DNA of 40,313 nt from Pseudomonadota bacterium (GTDB taxonomy: Bacteria > Pseudomonadota > Gammaproteobacteria > Burkholderiales > Burkholderiaceae_C). Below the pieces are notes generated by a model. That model was not told where the DNA came from and made no database searches. It saw only the letters and a list, made by a program, of their open reading frames with translations. Made by a program: the position numbers and the translations under genes. Below, piece by piece: positions 9,911 through 18,218 of this stretch (the first letter of the stretch is position 1; every line of letters starts with the position of its first letter). The stretch lies in contig JAKOYD010000124.1 in the NCBI GenBank assembly GCA_029780695.1, positions 1 through 40,313 on the forward strand, read 5' to 3'.

Positions 9911-12124
9911 TCATCGGCGCTTGGCGGTTCGCACGCCGGATACGTCCTTGACCTGACCCAGAACATGGGTCAGGCGCTGTGTGTCACTGACTTCAACGGT
10001 AAAGGTCATCCAGGCCCAACCCTTGACGGACTGGGTCTGCACGCCGATCACGTTCATCTTCTCGCGGGCAAACACGTCGGAGATGTCGCGCAGCAGGCCC
10101 TGGCGGTCCAGCGCCTCCACCGCCACGTCGACCGGATAGGCCGGCGCGTGGCCGGTGGCGGGTGTGCCCCAGCCGACGTCGATGACGCGTTCGGGCTCGC
10201 GCGCCTGCAATTCGCGAAAGCTGGCGCAGTCGCGCCGATGCACACTGACGCCGCGCCCGCGCGTGACGTAGCCGGCGATGTCGTCGGGCGGCGCCGGCTT
10301 GCAGCAGCGCGCCGGCTGTGTCAGCAACGAATCCAGGCCGACGACCAGCACGCCGCCGCGCCCGCCCTTGTCGGCGCGGGCCTTGCGCAGCAGCACCTGT
10401 TCGTCGGCGGCCGGCGCGGGGGCCGGCGGGCGCAGCACGGTTTCGATGGCGCGCAGTGAAAGCTCGTCCTTGCCCACGGTCTCGAACAGGGCGTCGGGCG
10501 TCTTGAAGCCCAACTCCCCCGCCAGGTGCTCCAGCGACACCGCCGTGCGGCCTTCGCGCTGCAACAGCTTTTCGACCATGTCGCGGCCGCGCGCAACGGT
10601 TTCGCGCGTGTGCTGCGCGTTGAACCAGGCGCGCACCTTGGTCCTGGCGCGGTTGGACGCGAGGTAGTGCAGGTCGGGGTTCAACCAGTCGCGCGAGGGG
10701 CCACCGTCCTTGGCCGCGATCACTTCCACCGTCTGGCCGTTCTTCAGCGGTGTGTGCAGCGGCACCATGGCGCCGTCGACGCGCGCGCCGCGGCAGCGGT
10801 GGCCCAGCTCGGTGTGCACGGTATAGGCGAAATCGACCGCGGTGGCGCCCGCGGGGAGCTCGACGATGGCAGCGTCGGGCGTCAGCACGTAGATGCGGTC
10901 GTCGAACAGCCCGTGCTGCGGCGCGGCGCCCGACAGGTCGCGCTCCCACGCCAGCAGCTGGCGCAGCACGGCGATCTTGGCGTCGTAGTCGCTGGCGGCG
11001 CTGACGCCGGCGTAGCCCTTGGTGCCGGCTTCCTTGTAGGCCCAGTGCGCCGCCACGCCGTTTTCGGCATGCTCGTGCATCTGCTGCGTGCGGATCTGGA
11101 TTTCCCACGGCCGGCCGTCGACGTCGCGCACCACGGTGTGCAGCGATTGGTAACCGTTGGGCTTGGGCCGGGCGATGTAGTCGTCGAACTCTTCCGGCAC
11201 CGGGGTGAAGTTCTGGTGCACCCAGGCCAGCGCGGTATAGCACTCGACCACCGTCTGCACCAGAATGCGCAGCGCCCGCACGTCGAACACGCGGTCAAAG
11301 TCCAACCCCTTGCCGCGCATCTTGCGCACGATGCTGCTGATGTGCTTGGGCCGCCCGCTGACACTGGCGTGTATGCCCTGCGCGCGCAAGTCGCTCTCTA
11401 TTTGAGAGCGCCTGAGCTCCAGCGTCTGCTCGCGCTCGACGCGTTTCTCATCCAGCAGCGAGGCGACCAGCCGATACGTGTCGGGCTCCTGGAAGCGGAA
11501 CACCAGGTCTTCCAGCTCCCACTTGATCTGCCATATGCCCAGGCGGTTGGCCAGCGGCGCGAACACCTCGTGCGATTCGCGCAGCAGGGTCGGCGACGGT
11601 GGCTTGCGCGCCGACGCGCACCAGCGCAGTGTCTGCAGGCGCGAGGCCAGGCGCAGCAACACCACGCGCAGGTCGCGGCTGAAGGCCAGCAGCATCTTGC
11701 GCACGAATTCGGTTTGCTGGCCGGCCTGCTCAGAGTCGCCCGACAACTCTTGCCGGCTGGCGCGCGAACGCTGCTGCACGCGCTCCAGCTTGGACGCCTC
11801 GATGGCCAGGCGGGCGAAGCCCTCGCCGAACGCCTTGCCGATGACCTCGTCCGGACGGTTCAGCTGCGCGCTGGCGTAGCTGAGGTAGACCGCCGCCTGG
11901 ATTTCGTCGGAGCCGCCAATGCCGGCCAGGATGTCGGCCGTGGCGTCGGCGTGGGCCAGCACGTTCTCGCCGGACGAGGTGGTTTCGCCCGCCAGCAACG
12001 GCTCGGCGAAGGCGCGCGCGCGGGCACGCATTTCGCCCGGCTCGACCGAGCCGCCGCCGGTGGCGATGACCACGTCGGGCACCGATCGGCGCACCGGCTG
12101 GGGGGGCAAGGCCAGCGTCTTCAT
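9911..12124 (-). CDS. relA: RelA-type (p)ppGpp synthetase
   Basis: The 737-residue long RSH protein makes the stringent-response alarmone. The HD hydrolase domain is degenerate: where SpoT has HDxxED, this protein reads AVYLSYASAQLNRPDE. It should therefore be a monofunctional RelA. The synthetase domain is intact (SGRPKHISSIVRKM, FDRVFDVRALRI, EEFDDYIARPKPNGYQSLHT, EIQIRTQQMHEHAE). A TGS domain follows (DDRIYVLTPDAAIVELPAG), then a conserved-cysteine stretch (QPARCCKP ... VHRRDCASF) and a C-terminal ACT domain. The ATG at 12124 overlaps the stop of the upstream hydrolase (ATGA). The frame remains open further upstream but that part is out of family. Confidence 0.96.
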   Translation of the reverse strand: MKTLALPPQPVRRSVPDVVIATGGGSVEPGEMRARARAFAEPLLAGETTSSGENVLAHADATADILAGIGGSDEIQAAVYLSYASAQLNRPDEVIGKAFGEGFARLAIEASKLERVQQRSRASRQELSGDSEQAGQQTEFVRKMLLAFSRDLRVVLLRLASRLQTLRWCASARKPPSPTLLRESHEVFAPLANRLGIWQIKWELEDLVFRFQEPDTYRLVASLLDEKRVEREQTLELRRSQIESDLRAQGIHASVSGRPKHISSIVRKMRGKGLDFDRVFDVRALRILVQTVVECYTALAWVHQNFTPVPEEFDDYIARPKPNGYQSLHTVVRDVDGRPWEIQIRTQQMHEHAENGVAAHWAYKEAGTKGYAGVSAASDYDAKIAVLRQLLAWERDLSGAAPQHGLFDDRIYVLTPDAAIVELPAGATAVDFAYTVHTELGHRCRGARVDGAMVPLHTPLKNGQTVEVIAAKDGGPSRDWLNPDLHYLASNRARTKVRAWFNAQHTRETVARGRDMVEKLLQREGRTAVSLEHLAGELGFKTPDALFETVGKDELSLRAIETVLRPPAPAPAADEQVLLRKARADKGGRGGVLVVGLDSLLTQPARCCKPAPPDDIAGYVTRGRGVSVHRRDCASFRELQAREPERVIDVGWGTPATGHAPAYPVDVAVEALDRQGLLRDISDVFAREKMNVIGVQTQSVKGWAWMTFTVEVSDTQRLTHVLGQVKDVSGVRTAKRR

Positions 12125-13065
12125 CGCGGCCGGCGCTCCTGGGTGGCAGGCAAAGGCGATAGCAGAAAGTCGACCACCGCCGTGGCTTGGGCCGTCGCCA
12201 CCAGCGTGGGCGCATGGCCAACGCCGGCGAATTCGATCAGCCGCGGCCTGGGACCACGCTGGCACATGGCCTGCGCGGTGGCGGTCGACAGCAGGTCGGA
12301 TTCGGCGCCGCGCAGCAACAGCGTGTCGGCCTGTATCTGGTCGTACATGTGCCACAGCGCGGCTTCGCCCTGCGCCGCCGAAGCCTGCGTGACTTGCGCG
12401 TAGGGCACGGCGATGGCCGGGTCGTAATGCATGCGCCAGCCGCCGTCTGGCGCGGGGCGCATCATGGGTCGCGACAGTGCCAGCCATTCGTCGTCGGTAT
12501 GCGGACCGAAGCCGGCGGAAATCTCGCGCATGCGGGCCGCCGCCGCCTCGACCGTGGCCGCCGTGCCAAACTGCCCCAGGTACCGGCCGATGCGCGCCAG
12601 CGCTTCCCATTCGATCACTGGCCCAACGTCGTTGAGCACCAGGCGGCGCACCGGCGCGGGCAACGGCAGGTCAGGCATGCCGGCCAGCGTCAAACCGATC
12701 AGCCCGCCCATGCTGGTGCCAACCCAGTCGAAAGTGCCGATGCGCGCTTGGCCTTGCAAGCGGCCCAGCATCGCCAGCATGTCGGCCACGTAGGTAGGAA
12801 ACTGGTAACCCAGCGGGTCGGCCAGCCAGTCGCTTTCGCCGCGGCCCACCACGTCGGGGCATACCACGCGCAGCGCGGTGCCCTGCGCCGCCGCCCGTGC
12901 CAGCAGCGCGCGCGCCAGCACGTCGAAGTCACGCCCCTGGCGCGACAGGCCATGCACGCAGACCACCAGGTGCGGCGCGCCGTCGTCGCCCCACTGCCAG
13001 TACCCCATCCGGTGGCCGCCCGCCGCGTCGGGGCAACTGACGTGGTGAAGAACGGGCTCGGACAT
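12121..13065 (-). CDS. Alpha/beta hydrolase, coupled to relA
   Basis: The 314-residue alpha/beta hydrolase has the oxyanion motif HGLSRQGRDFD, the nucleophile elbow GTSMGG, a catalytic acid in RGAESDLL and the catalytic histidine in GVGHAPTL. The substrate is not evident. I chose the ATG at 13065 because GGAAG precedes it at good spacing. An in-frame ATG at 13122 would add 19 residues but has no Shine-Dalgarno. The stop codon overlaps the relA start by four bases (ATGA), so the two are probably translated together. Whether the hydrolase has any link to stringent response is unknown. Confidence 0.87.
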   Translation of the reverse strand: MSEPVLHHVSCPDAAGGHRMGYWQWGDDGAPHLVVCVHGLSRQGRDFDVLARALLARAAAQGTALRVVCPDVVGRGESDWLADPLGYQFPTYVADMLAMLGRLQGQARIGTFDWVGTSMGGLIGLTLAGMPDLPLPAPVRRLVLNDVGPVIEWEALARIGRYLGQFGTAATVEAAAARMREISAGFGPHTDDEWLALSRPMMRPAPDGGWRMHYDPAIAVPYAQVTQASAAQGEAALWHMYDQIQADTLLLRGAESDLLSTATAQAMCQRGPRPRLIEFAGVGHAPTLVATAQATAVVDFLLSPLPATQERRPR

Positions 13066-13195
13066 GGGGACTTCCAGTGGTTGACGGCGCGCCGGCGGCA
13101 CGCGGCGCCGGATGTCGTTCATGGTAATTGAAACGCGCCCCAGCCACCTTGCCCGACCGGACCGCGGCCAGCATCACGGCGCCTGCGCATGGCGC

Positions 13196-13930
13196 TCAGC
13201 GCGCCTGCACGGTGCCCGACACAGTGACCTGCACCAGGGTCTTGCCCGGCTCGACGGGCACGGGGGCGTCGGCCGCCATGGCCTGCGCCTTGGCCATGCC
13301 GTACATGCGTGGCATGGGCGCCTCGCTGTCGCCGCTGATGGCCACTTCGCGCAGGCTGTAGCCCGCAAATCCGAAGGCCTTGGCGATCTCGCCTGCCTTG
13401 GCCTTGAAACGCTCGATGGCGATGGACTGGGCTTCGCCTTCGACCCGGGCGCGCTGCTCGCGGCTCAGGCCGAACGCGACGTTGCCGATGGTCATGCCCG
13501 CAGCGCGCGCCGCGGCCTGGGTGATGCGCGGAAAGTCGCGGCCTTCCAGCACCAGTTCGGCCCGGCCCTGCCAGCCGCTGATCTTGCCGTCGCGGTTGTA
13601 GCGCGGGTGAATGCTGAAATCGCCGGTGAGCACGTCCATCTGGCCGGGCTGGGCGGTGGTCTTGACCTGGGCCAGCGCGGCGTCGAGTGTTTTGCGCAGC
13701 TCGGCCTGCACGTTGGCCGCATCGGCGCCTTCGCGCGCGGTGGTCAGCGACAGCGTCAGCAGATCCTGCATGACCTCGACCTGGCCGGTGGCCGACAGTT
13801 GCAGCACGTTCTGGGGCACGGCGAAGGTCATGGCGGCAGGCAGGTTGGCGGGTTGGGCGTGAACGGAAGCGGCACCGAAGGCGGCCGCGAACAGGGCAAG
13901 CGCAGCCCAGCGGGAAACAGGTTTTTTCAT
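13196..13930 (-). CDS. SIMPL-domain (DUF541) periplasmic protein
   Basis: This 244-residue protein starts MKKPVSRWAALALFAAAFG, a clear signal peptide ending near HAQ. The SIMPL/DUF541 domain follows, with LSATGQVEVMQDLLTLSL, then GRAELVLEGRDFPRI and GFAGYSLREVAISG, and a C-terminal VQVTVSGTVQAR strand. Proteins of this family (E. coli YggE-like) are periplasmic and have been linked to oxidative-stress tolerance. Their molecular role is unclear. The frame is open for 32 residues further upstream, but the signal peptide marks 13930 as the start. Confidence 0.88.
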   Translation of the reverse strand: MKKPVSRWAALALFAAAFGAASVHAQPANLPAAMTFAVPQNVLQLSATGQVEVMQDLLTLSLTTAREGADAANVQAELRKTLDAALAQVKTTAQPGQMDVLTGDFSIHPRYNRDGKISGWQGRAELVLEGRDFPRITQAAARAAGMTIGNVAFGLSREQRARVEGEAQSIAIERFKAKAGEIAKAFGFAGYSLREVAISGDSEAPMPRMYGMAKAQAMAADAPVPVEPGKTLVQVTVSGTVQAR

Positions 13931-14055
13931 GGTGAAAAAGCGAGACGGTAACGCGCGCCACACGCGCGGCAAAACATTATGGCAACGCCCGTCGCGCCCA
14001 CGTGTGGGACAAGACCGCACGATCACCCAGCGCGGTCAACGGGTACGCTGCGCCA

Positions 14056-14361
14056 TCAGCGGGCACGCGGCCGCGGCGTGCGCTGGGCGCGTGGTGGCGG
14101 GTCTTCGGCCCAAGCCGCCGTGCGCCGCACCTGCTCACGCAACTGCTGCCTCTGCTCGACGCTCAATCGGCGTTCGGCAGCCACCACCGCGCTGTCGCGC
14201 TGGTGGGCGGCGGCCTGCACCGCCTGCCACACGCCGCTGCGTGCCGCGCCTGGCCCCATGTCGGGCAACTCGCCGCTGGCCTGCGCCCAAGCCAAGGCCG
14301 GCCCGGTCGCCATGCCCCAACCCAGCCACCACGTCGCGCGGCGTACAACCATCTTGTTCAT
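14056..14361 (-). CDS. Small exported protein of unknown function
   Basis: This is a 101-residue protein from an ATG at 14361. Residues 1-27 look like a signal peptide (RRATWWLGWGMATGPALAWAQA). The mature part is Ala/Gln/Arg-rich with LSVEQRQQLREQVRRTA, a helical segment reminiscent of small periplasmic stress proteins, and ends in a Pro/Arg-rich tail. I do not recognise a named family. It is divergent from ompR, with 158 bases between the start codons. The frame extends to 14532, but that would overlap the ompR promoter region and is unlikely. Confidence 0.6.
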   Translation of the reverse strand: MNKMVVRRATWWLGWGMATGPALAWAQASGELPDMGPGAARSGVWQAVQAAAHQRDSAVVAAERRLSVEQRQQLREQVRRTAAWAEDPPPRAQRTPRPRAR

Positions 14362-14519
14362 CGACACGCACCATCGCAAGATCATGGGTTTAAGTCCTTC
14401 AATTTGGGCGAGCGCGGGGCAACAGATGTAACACTGTGAAAGGTCGCTGGGGTTAACCCGCAATTCACCGCGCATCGCCCCCACAATGGGTCTGTTACAA
14501 ATACGACAGAAAGGTTTTG

Positions 14520-15251
14520 ATGAACCAGGCAAGCCACCGCATCGACAAGATCGTCGTCGTGGACGACGACGCGCGCATCCGCGACCTGCTGCGCCGCTAT
14601 CTGGCGCAGGAAGGGTTCGAGGTCATTCTGGCCGAGGACGCCAAGGCGCTGTCGCGCATCATGCTGCGTGACACCATCGACCTGATCGTGCTCGACCTGA
14701 TGATGCCCGGCGAGGACGGCCTGTCCGTGTGCCGCCGCCTGCGCGCCGCCGGTGACCGCACGCCCATCATCATGTTGACGGCCAAGGGCGAAGACGTGGA
14801 CCGCATCGTCGGACTGGAAGTCGGTGCCGACGACTACCTGGGCAAGCCCTTCAACCCGCGCGAGCTGCTGGCACGCATTCACGCCGTGCTGCGCCGCCGC
14901 CCGCCGCAGGAAGCGCCCGGCGCGCCCTCGGCCGAAAACGAATCTGTCAGCTTCGGGCCGTTCCACTTCGACCTGGGCGCGCGCACGCTGCGCAAGAACG
15001 GCGAGGAAGTCAACCTCACCACCGGCGAATTCGCCATGCTCAAGGCGCTGGTGCGCCATCCGCGGCAGCCGCTGTCGCGCGAAAAACTGGCGCAGCTGGC
15101 ACGCGGGCGCGAGTTCGAACCCTTCGACCGCAGTCTGGACGTGCAGGTCTCGCGCTTGCGCAAGTTGATCGAGCAGGACGCCGCCAGCCCGCGCTACATC
15201 CAGACCGTTTGGGGCGTGGGCTACGTCTTCGTACCGGACGGCACCAGCTGA
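14520..15251 (+). CDS. ompR: OmpR family response regulator
   Basis: The 243-residue protein has an N-terminal receiver domain. Acidic residues are in VVVDDDARIRD, the phospho-acceptor aspartate is in LIVLDLMMPGEDG, the switch threonine in IIMLTAKGE, and the lysine in DYLGKPFNP. The C-terminal winged-helix DNA-binding domain shows LTTGEFAMLKALVRHP and DVQVSRLRKLIE. Overall it follows E. coli OmpR. The Shine-Dalgarno AGAAAGG lies six bases before the ATG. The sensor kinase gene begins about 90 bases downstream, forming a two-component pair. The actual signal is unknown; envelope or osmotic control is the family expectation. Confidence 0.93.
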   Translation: MNQASHRIDKIVVVDDDARIRDLLRRYLAQEGFEVILAEDAKALSRIMLRDTIDLIVLDLMMPGEDGLSVCRRLRAAGDRTPIIMLTAKGEDVDRIVGLEVGADDYLGKPFNPRELLARIHAVLRRRPPQEAPGAPSAENESVSFGPFHFDLGARTLRKNGEEVNLTTGEFAMLKALVRHPRQPLSREKLAQLARGREFEPFDRSLDVQVSRLRKLIEQDAASPRYIQTVWGVGYVFVPDGTS

Positions 15252-15339
15252 TGCGCCCCGCGCGCCCTCGCCCGCGCCCGCACCGGCCGCGCGGCGCCGC
15301 CGCTTCGGCATGCGGCGGGCGTCGTCCGGCCCCGGCTGA

Positions 15340-16779
15340 ATGCATGGCGCCGCACCCATGAGCGGCGAGGCGCCCTCGCCCGACGCCGCCGCTGACACGC
15401 CGGCGCAGGCCCGCAGCCCGCTCGGCTTCAGCCTGTTCTGGCGCACCTTCATTTTGCTGGCGCTGCTGCTGGGCAGCTCCATCGGCTGGTACCAGTTGTT
15501 CCGCACGCTCGAATACGAGCCGCGCGTGCTTGACAACGCGCGCCAGGTCGCGTCGCTGGTCAATTTGTCGCGCGCGGCGCTGGTGCATTCCGATGCGATT
15601 GCGCGCGTCTCGCTCATCAAGACGCTGGCCGACGAGGAAAAGGTCCGCATCGCCACCCGCGAGCCCGGCGACAAGTTCGACCCGTTCAACCAGACCGACC
15701 TGGAACGCCGCATGAGCGCCCAGATCGTCACGCGCCTGGGCCCCGGCACCGTGGTGGCGCGCCGCGTCAACGGCGAAGCCGGGCTGTGGGTCGGCTTCTC
15801 GATCGAGGGCGATTCGTACTGGCTGCTGACCGACCGCTCACGCATCGGCGCACTGCTGGGCGGCAGCGCCTGGCTGCTGTGGCTGGCCATGTTGGCGGCG
15901 CTGTCGCTGCTCGGCGCGGCGCTGCTGGCGGGCTTCATCAACCGGCCGCTGCGCCAGCTGTCGATTGCCGCCGCGCACGTGCGTGAAGGCGACTTCCAGC
16001 GCTGGCGGCTGGACGAGTCGGCGCGCTCGCGCGAGATTCGCGCCGTCAACATCGGCTTCAACCGCATGGCCGAGCAGCTATCGAAAATAGAGCACGACCG
16101 CACCGAGATGCTGGCCGGCATATCGCACGACCTGCGCACGCCGCTGGCCCGCCTGCGGCTCGAAACCGAAATGAGCGTGCCCGACGCCGAGGCACGCGAG
16201 CACATGGTGGCCGACATCGAGCAGGTGGACGCCATCATCAACAAGTTCCTCGACTACGCACGGCCCGACCACGTGGAGCTGCGGGTGCTGCCGCTGGCCG
16301 ACATTGCGACGGCGGCGGTGCAGCCGTTCACGGCGCGCGACGACATGCAGGTGCAAATCGACATCGCGCCCGAGCTGCGAGTGATGGGCGACGAAGTGGA
16401 GCTATCGCGCGTACTGGCCAACCTGCTGGAAAACGCGCGCCGATACGGCAAGAGCGAAGGCAGCCACGTGGCGCGGGTGCACGTGGCCGCCACCGTGCGC
16501 GAGCAATGGGTGGCGCTGCGCGTGCGCGACCACGGGCCGGGCGTGGCGCCGCGCCTGCTGCCCAGCCTGACGCGGCCGTTCTTCCGCGGCGACCGCGCGC
16601 GCACCTCGGCCACCGGCGCCGGGCTGGGCCTGGCCATCGTCGCCAAGATGGTGCAGAACATGGGCGGCGTGCTGGAGCTGGAAAACAGCCCCGGCGGCGG
16701 ACTGCTGGCGGTGGTTCGCCTGCGCCAAGCCGCCGACCCCAACAAGCCGGCGGGCTTGCTGCTGAAGAAGCGGCGCTGA
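15340..16779 (+). CDS. EnvZ-like sensor histidine kinase
   Basis: The 479-residue kinase is membrane-bound. TM1 lies near residues 36-53 (TFILLALLLGSSIGWY), followed by a periplasmic loop of about 115 residues. TM2 is near 172-198, then a HAMP domain. The phospho-acceptor histidine is in ISHDLRTPLARLRLE near residue 263. The ATPase has an N-box LANLLENARRYG, then VRDHGPGV and GAGLGLAIVAKM. It pairs with the response regulator upstream. ATG 15358 (MSGEAP) is an alternative start. The HAMP-DHp junction (EQLSKIEHD) coincides with an AT-rich stretch resembling the dispersed repeat. Confidence 0.93.
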   Translation: MHGAAPMSGEAPSPDAAADTPAQARSPLGFSLFWRTFILLALLLGSSIGWYQLFRTLEYEPRVLDNARQVASLVNLSRAALVHSDAIARVSLIKTLADEEKVRIATREPGDKFDPFNQTDLERRMSAQIVTRLGPGTVVARRVNGEAGLWVGFSIEGDSYWLLTDRSRIGALLGGSAWLLWLAMLAALSLLGAALLAGFINRPLRQLSIAAAHVREGDFQRWRLDESARSREIRAVNIGFNRMAEQLSKIEHDRTEMLAGISHDLRTPLARLRLETEMSVPDAEAREHMVADIEQVDAIINKFLDYARPDHVELRVLPLADIATAAVQPFTARDDMQVQIDIAPELRVMGDEVELSRVLANLLENARRYGKSEGSHVARVHVAATVREQWVALRVRDHGPGVAPRLLPSLTRPFFRGDRARTSATGAGLGLAIVAKMVQNMGGVLELENSPGGGLLAVVRLRQAADPNKPAGLLLKKRR

Positions 16780-16828
16780 ACGCGGTGGCTTATCAACCCA
16801 CCGCCCAGCGCTTGCCGAACGTGCGCAA

Positions 16829-16851
16829 TCAGCTACAAATAAAGTAGCACC
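16829..16851. repeat. Short repeat module forming the end of ispF
   Basis: TCAGCTACAAATAAAGTAGC is the short 'agcta...tagc' form of the dispersed repeat (inverted GCTAC/GTAGC around AAATAAA). On the minus strand it supplies the last ispF codons and the TAG stop. It also lies in the convergent spacer after the sensor kinase. Confidence 0.7.
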
Positions 16852-17333
16852 ACGGCGCGCGCCTCTATCGCCGCGCCCTGCCCCACCGGCCCCAGGCGCT
16901 CGGCTGTCTTGGCCTTGACGTTGACCTGCGCCTGCGCTACATCCAGAGCTTCGGCAATGCGCGCGCGCATGGCGCCAATGTGCGGCGCCAGGCGCGGCCG
17001 CTGCGCGACCACGGTGCTGTCCAGGTTGCCGACGCGCCAACCCGCGGCCTTCACGCGGCGCGCCGCCTCGACCAGCAGCGCGTGCGAATCGGCCCCGGCA
17101 AAGCGGTCGTCGGTGTCGGGAAAGTGCGTGCCAATGTCGCCCAGCCCCGCCGCGCCCAGCAGCGCATCGGTGATGGCGTGCAGCAGCGCGTCGGCATCCG
17201 AATGGCCCAGCAGCCCGTGCGTGTGCGGAACGTGCACGCCGCCCAGCACCAGCGGCCGGCCCGGCACCAGCGCATGCACGTCCCACCCTTCGCCGATGCG
17301 GAAGGCGGGCATGCCGGTGTGCTTGTCTGTCAT
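16833..17333 (-). CDS. ispF: 2-C-methyl-D-erythritol 2,4-cyclodiphosphate synthase
   Basis: IspF performs the fifth step of the non-mevalonate isoprenoid pathway, forming the cyclic diphosphate from CDP-ME-2-phosphate. The 166-residue protein has the metal-binding [11 protein letters not shown], the signature [30 protein letters not shown] and the conserved [15 protein letters not shown] near the C-terminus. The ATG at 17333 overlaps the ispD stop (ATGA), giving a translationally coupled ispD-ispF pair. The last residues (LLYL) and stop come from a short dispersed repeat. Confidence 0.97.
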   Translation of the reverse strand: MTDKHTGMPAFRIGEGWDVHALVPGRPLVLGGVHVPHTHGLLGHSDADALLHAITDALLGAAGLGDIGTHFPDTDDRFAGADSHALLVEAARRVKAAGWRVGNLDSTVVAQRPRLAPHIGAMRARIAEALDVAQAQVNVKAKTAERLGPVGQGAAIEARAVVLLYL

Positions 17334-18037
17334 GCGTCTCGGCTCCTCAAAACGGCCTCGGCCAGCGCAAAGTCTTCGGGATACGTCACCTTGATGTTCT
17401 GCGCACTGCCCATCACCAGCAAGGGCGCGTGGCCGGCGGCTTCCATGGCGCTGGCCTCGTCGGTGATGCCGGCAAAGCCGCCGGCGGCGTGGGCCGCGTA
17501 GGCGTCGCGCAACGCGCCGACACGGAACATCTGCGGCGTCTGCGCCAGCCATTTGCCCGCGCGCTCGATGGTCGCCGCCACGCGACCGGCGCGCTCGCTT
17601 TTCAGCGTGTCCGGCAGCGGCAGCGCCAAAAGGCCACCAACGGCGTCGGGCAGGCAGGCGTCGATCAGCCGGTCGATCAGCGCGGGCGTGACCAGGCAGC
17701 GCGCGGCGTCGTGCACCAGCACCCAGTCGTCGGGACGGGCGCCGTCGGCCAGCATGCGTGTCAGGCCATTGAAGACGCTTTCAGCGCGCGTGGCGCCGCC
17801 GCAGTCAGCTATCGAATATGCAGCGTCGGCGCGCTTCAGCGCATCGTCGCCGGGCGCGACGACCACGTGGATCTGGTCGATGCGCGGCACGCGCGCCAGC
17901 GCGGCCAGCGTGTGGTGCACCATCGGCCGGCCGGCCACCGGCTGGTATTGCTTGGGCACCGCCGTGCCGGCACGCGAGCCGGTGCCGGCGCAGGGCAGCA
18001 AGGCGTGGCAACGGGCGGGGGGCATCACATCAGGCAT
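17330..18037 (-). CDS. ispD: 2-C-methyl-D-erythritol 4-phosphate cytidylyltransferase
   Basis: IspD makes CDP-methylerythritol from CTP and MEP. The 235-residue protein has the nucleotidyltransferase loop [16 protein letters not shown], then [37 protein letters not shown] and a C-terminal [13 protein letters not shown]. The start at 18037 was chosen to give the usual N-terminus; the frame is open to 18133, but that extension runs through an intergenic repeat. It overlaps ispF by four bases. A short AT-rich segment before CGGATRAES (AAYSIAD) resembles the dispersed repeat. Confidence 0.96.
   Translation of the reverse strand: MPDVMPPARCHALLPCAGTGSRAGTAVPKQYQPVAGRPMVHHTLAALARVPRIDQIHVVVAPGDDALKRADAAYSIADCGGATRAESVFNGLTRMLADGARPDDWVLVHDAARCLVTPALIDRLIDACLPDAVGGLLALPLPDTLKSERAGRVAATIERAGKWLAQTPQMFRVGALRDAYAAHAAGGFAGITDEASAMEAAGHAPLLVMGSAQNIKVTYPEDFALAEAVLRSRDA
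17804..17829 (-). repeat. Short repeat module inside ispD
   Basis: GTCAGCTATCGAATATGCAG shows the AGCTATC...(T)GCAG form seen at 9140 and 16072. It is an AT-rich patch encoding a variable strand just before the conserved CGGATRAES motif. Confidence 0.4.
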
Positions 18038-18070
18038 GGGCTGGCCCGCATTGTAGTCAGCCGCAAGGGG

Positions 18071-18126
18071 CCATTTGCTCCTTTTATGATAGCTACCAGC
18101 GCTTTGCAGACAAGCGCCAACGGCCG
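18071..18126 (+). repeat. Comamonad-type two-part dispersed repeat, copy 2
   Basis: The copy begins CCATTTGCTCCTTTTATGAT, continues AGCTACCAGCGCTTTGC and ends AGACAAGCGCCAACGGCC. It sits in the divergent ispD-mfd spacer. It is the most complete copy in the window, and GGCC bases flank both ends. Confidence 0.75.
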
Positions 18127-18150
18127 AATGCACGCAAAACGCAGGCGGCG

Positions 18151-18195
18151 TAAAATTCAGCCCTCACCCCCCGCCCCTGCCGGCCGGGGGTTTTT
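18151..18195 (+). promoter_or_regulatory. mfd promoter -10 and leader hairpin
   Basis: TAAAAT at 18151-18156 is a good -10 element, though no strong -35 is visible. Just after it, CCCCCG at 18168-18173 pairs with CGGGGG at 18185-18190, followed by TTTTT at 18191-18195. This looks like a terminator or attenuator, yet it lies only 23 bases before the mfd start codon and no plus-strand gene precedes it. Confidence 0.45.
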
Positions 18196-18218
18196 GTCGT
18201 TTCCAGCGCCCCGCTTTC

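Noticed and set aside
11391..11410. An inverted repeat (CGCTCTC-N5-GAGAGCG region) inside relA as another repeat insertion
   Set aside because: It is short, lies in a normally conserved helix region of RelA and does not match the dispersed repeat well enough.
10526..12403. A 625-codon plus-strand frame opposite relA and the hydrolase
   Set aside because: It spans two real genes on the other strand and has no recognisable domain.
16072..16096. The sensor-kinase patch GAGCAGCTATCGAAAATAGAG as a certain repeat feature
   Set aside because: EQLSKIEHDRTEML is close to what other EnvZ-like kinases have at this point, so I mention it only as a candidate in the in-gene repeat finding.
14382..16244. 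A 620-codon minus-strand frame opposite ompR and the sensor kinase
   Set aside because: Ser/Arg-rich shadow composition. The two-component genes on the plus strand are unambiguous.
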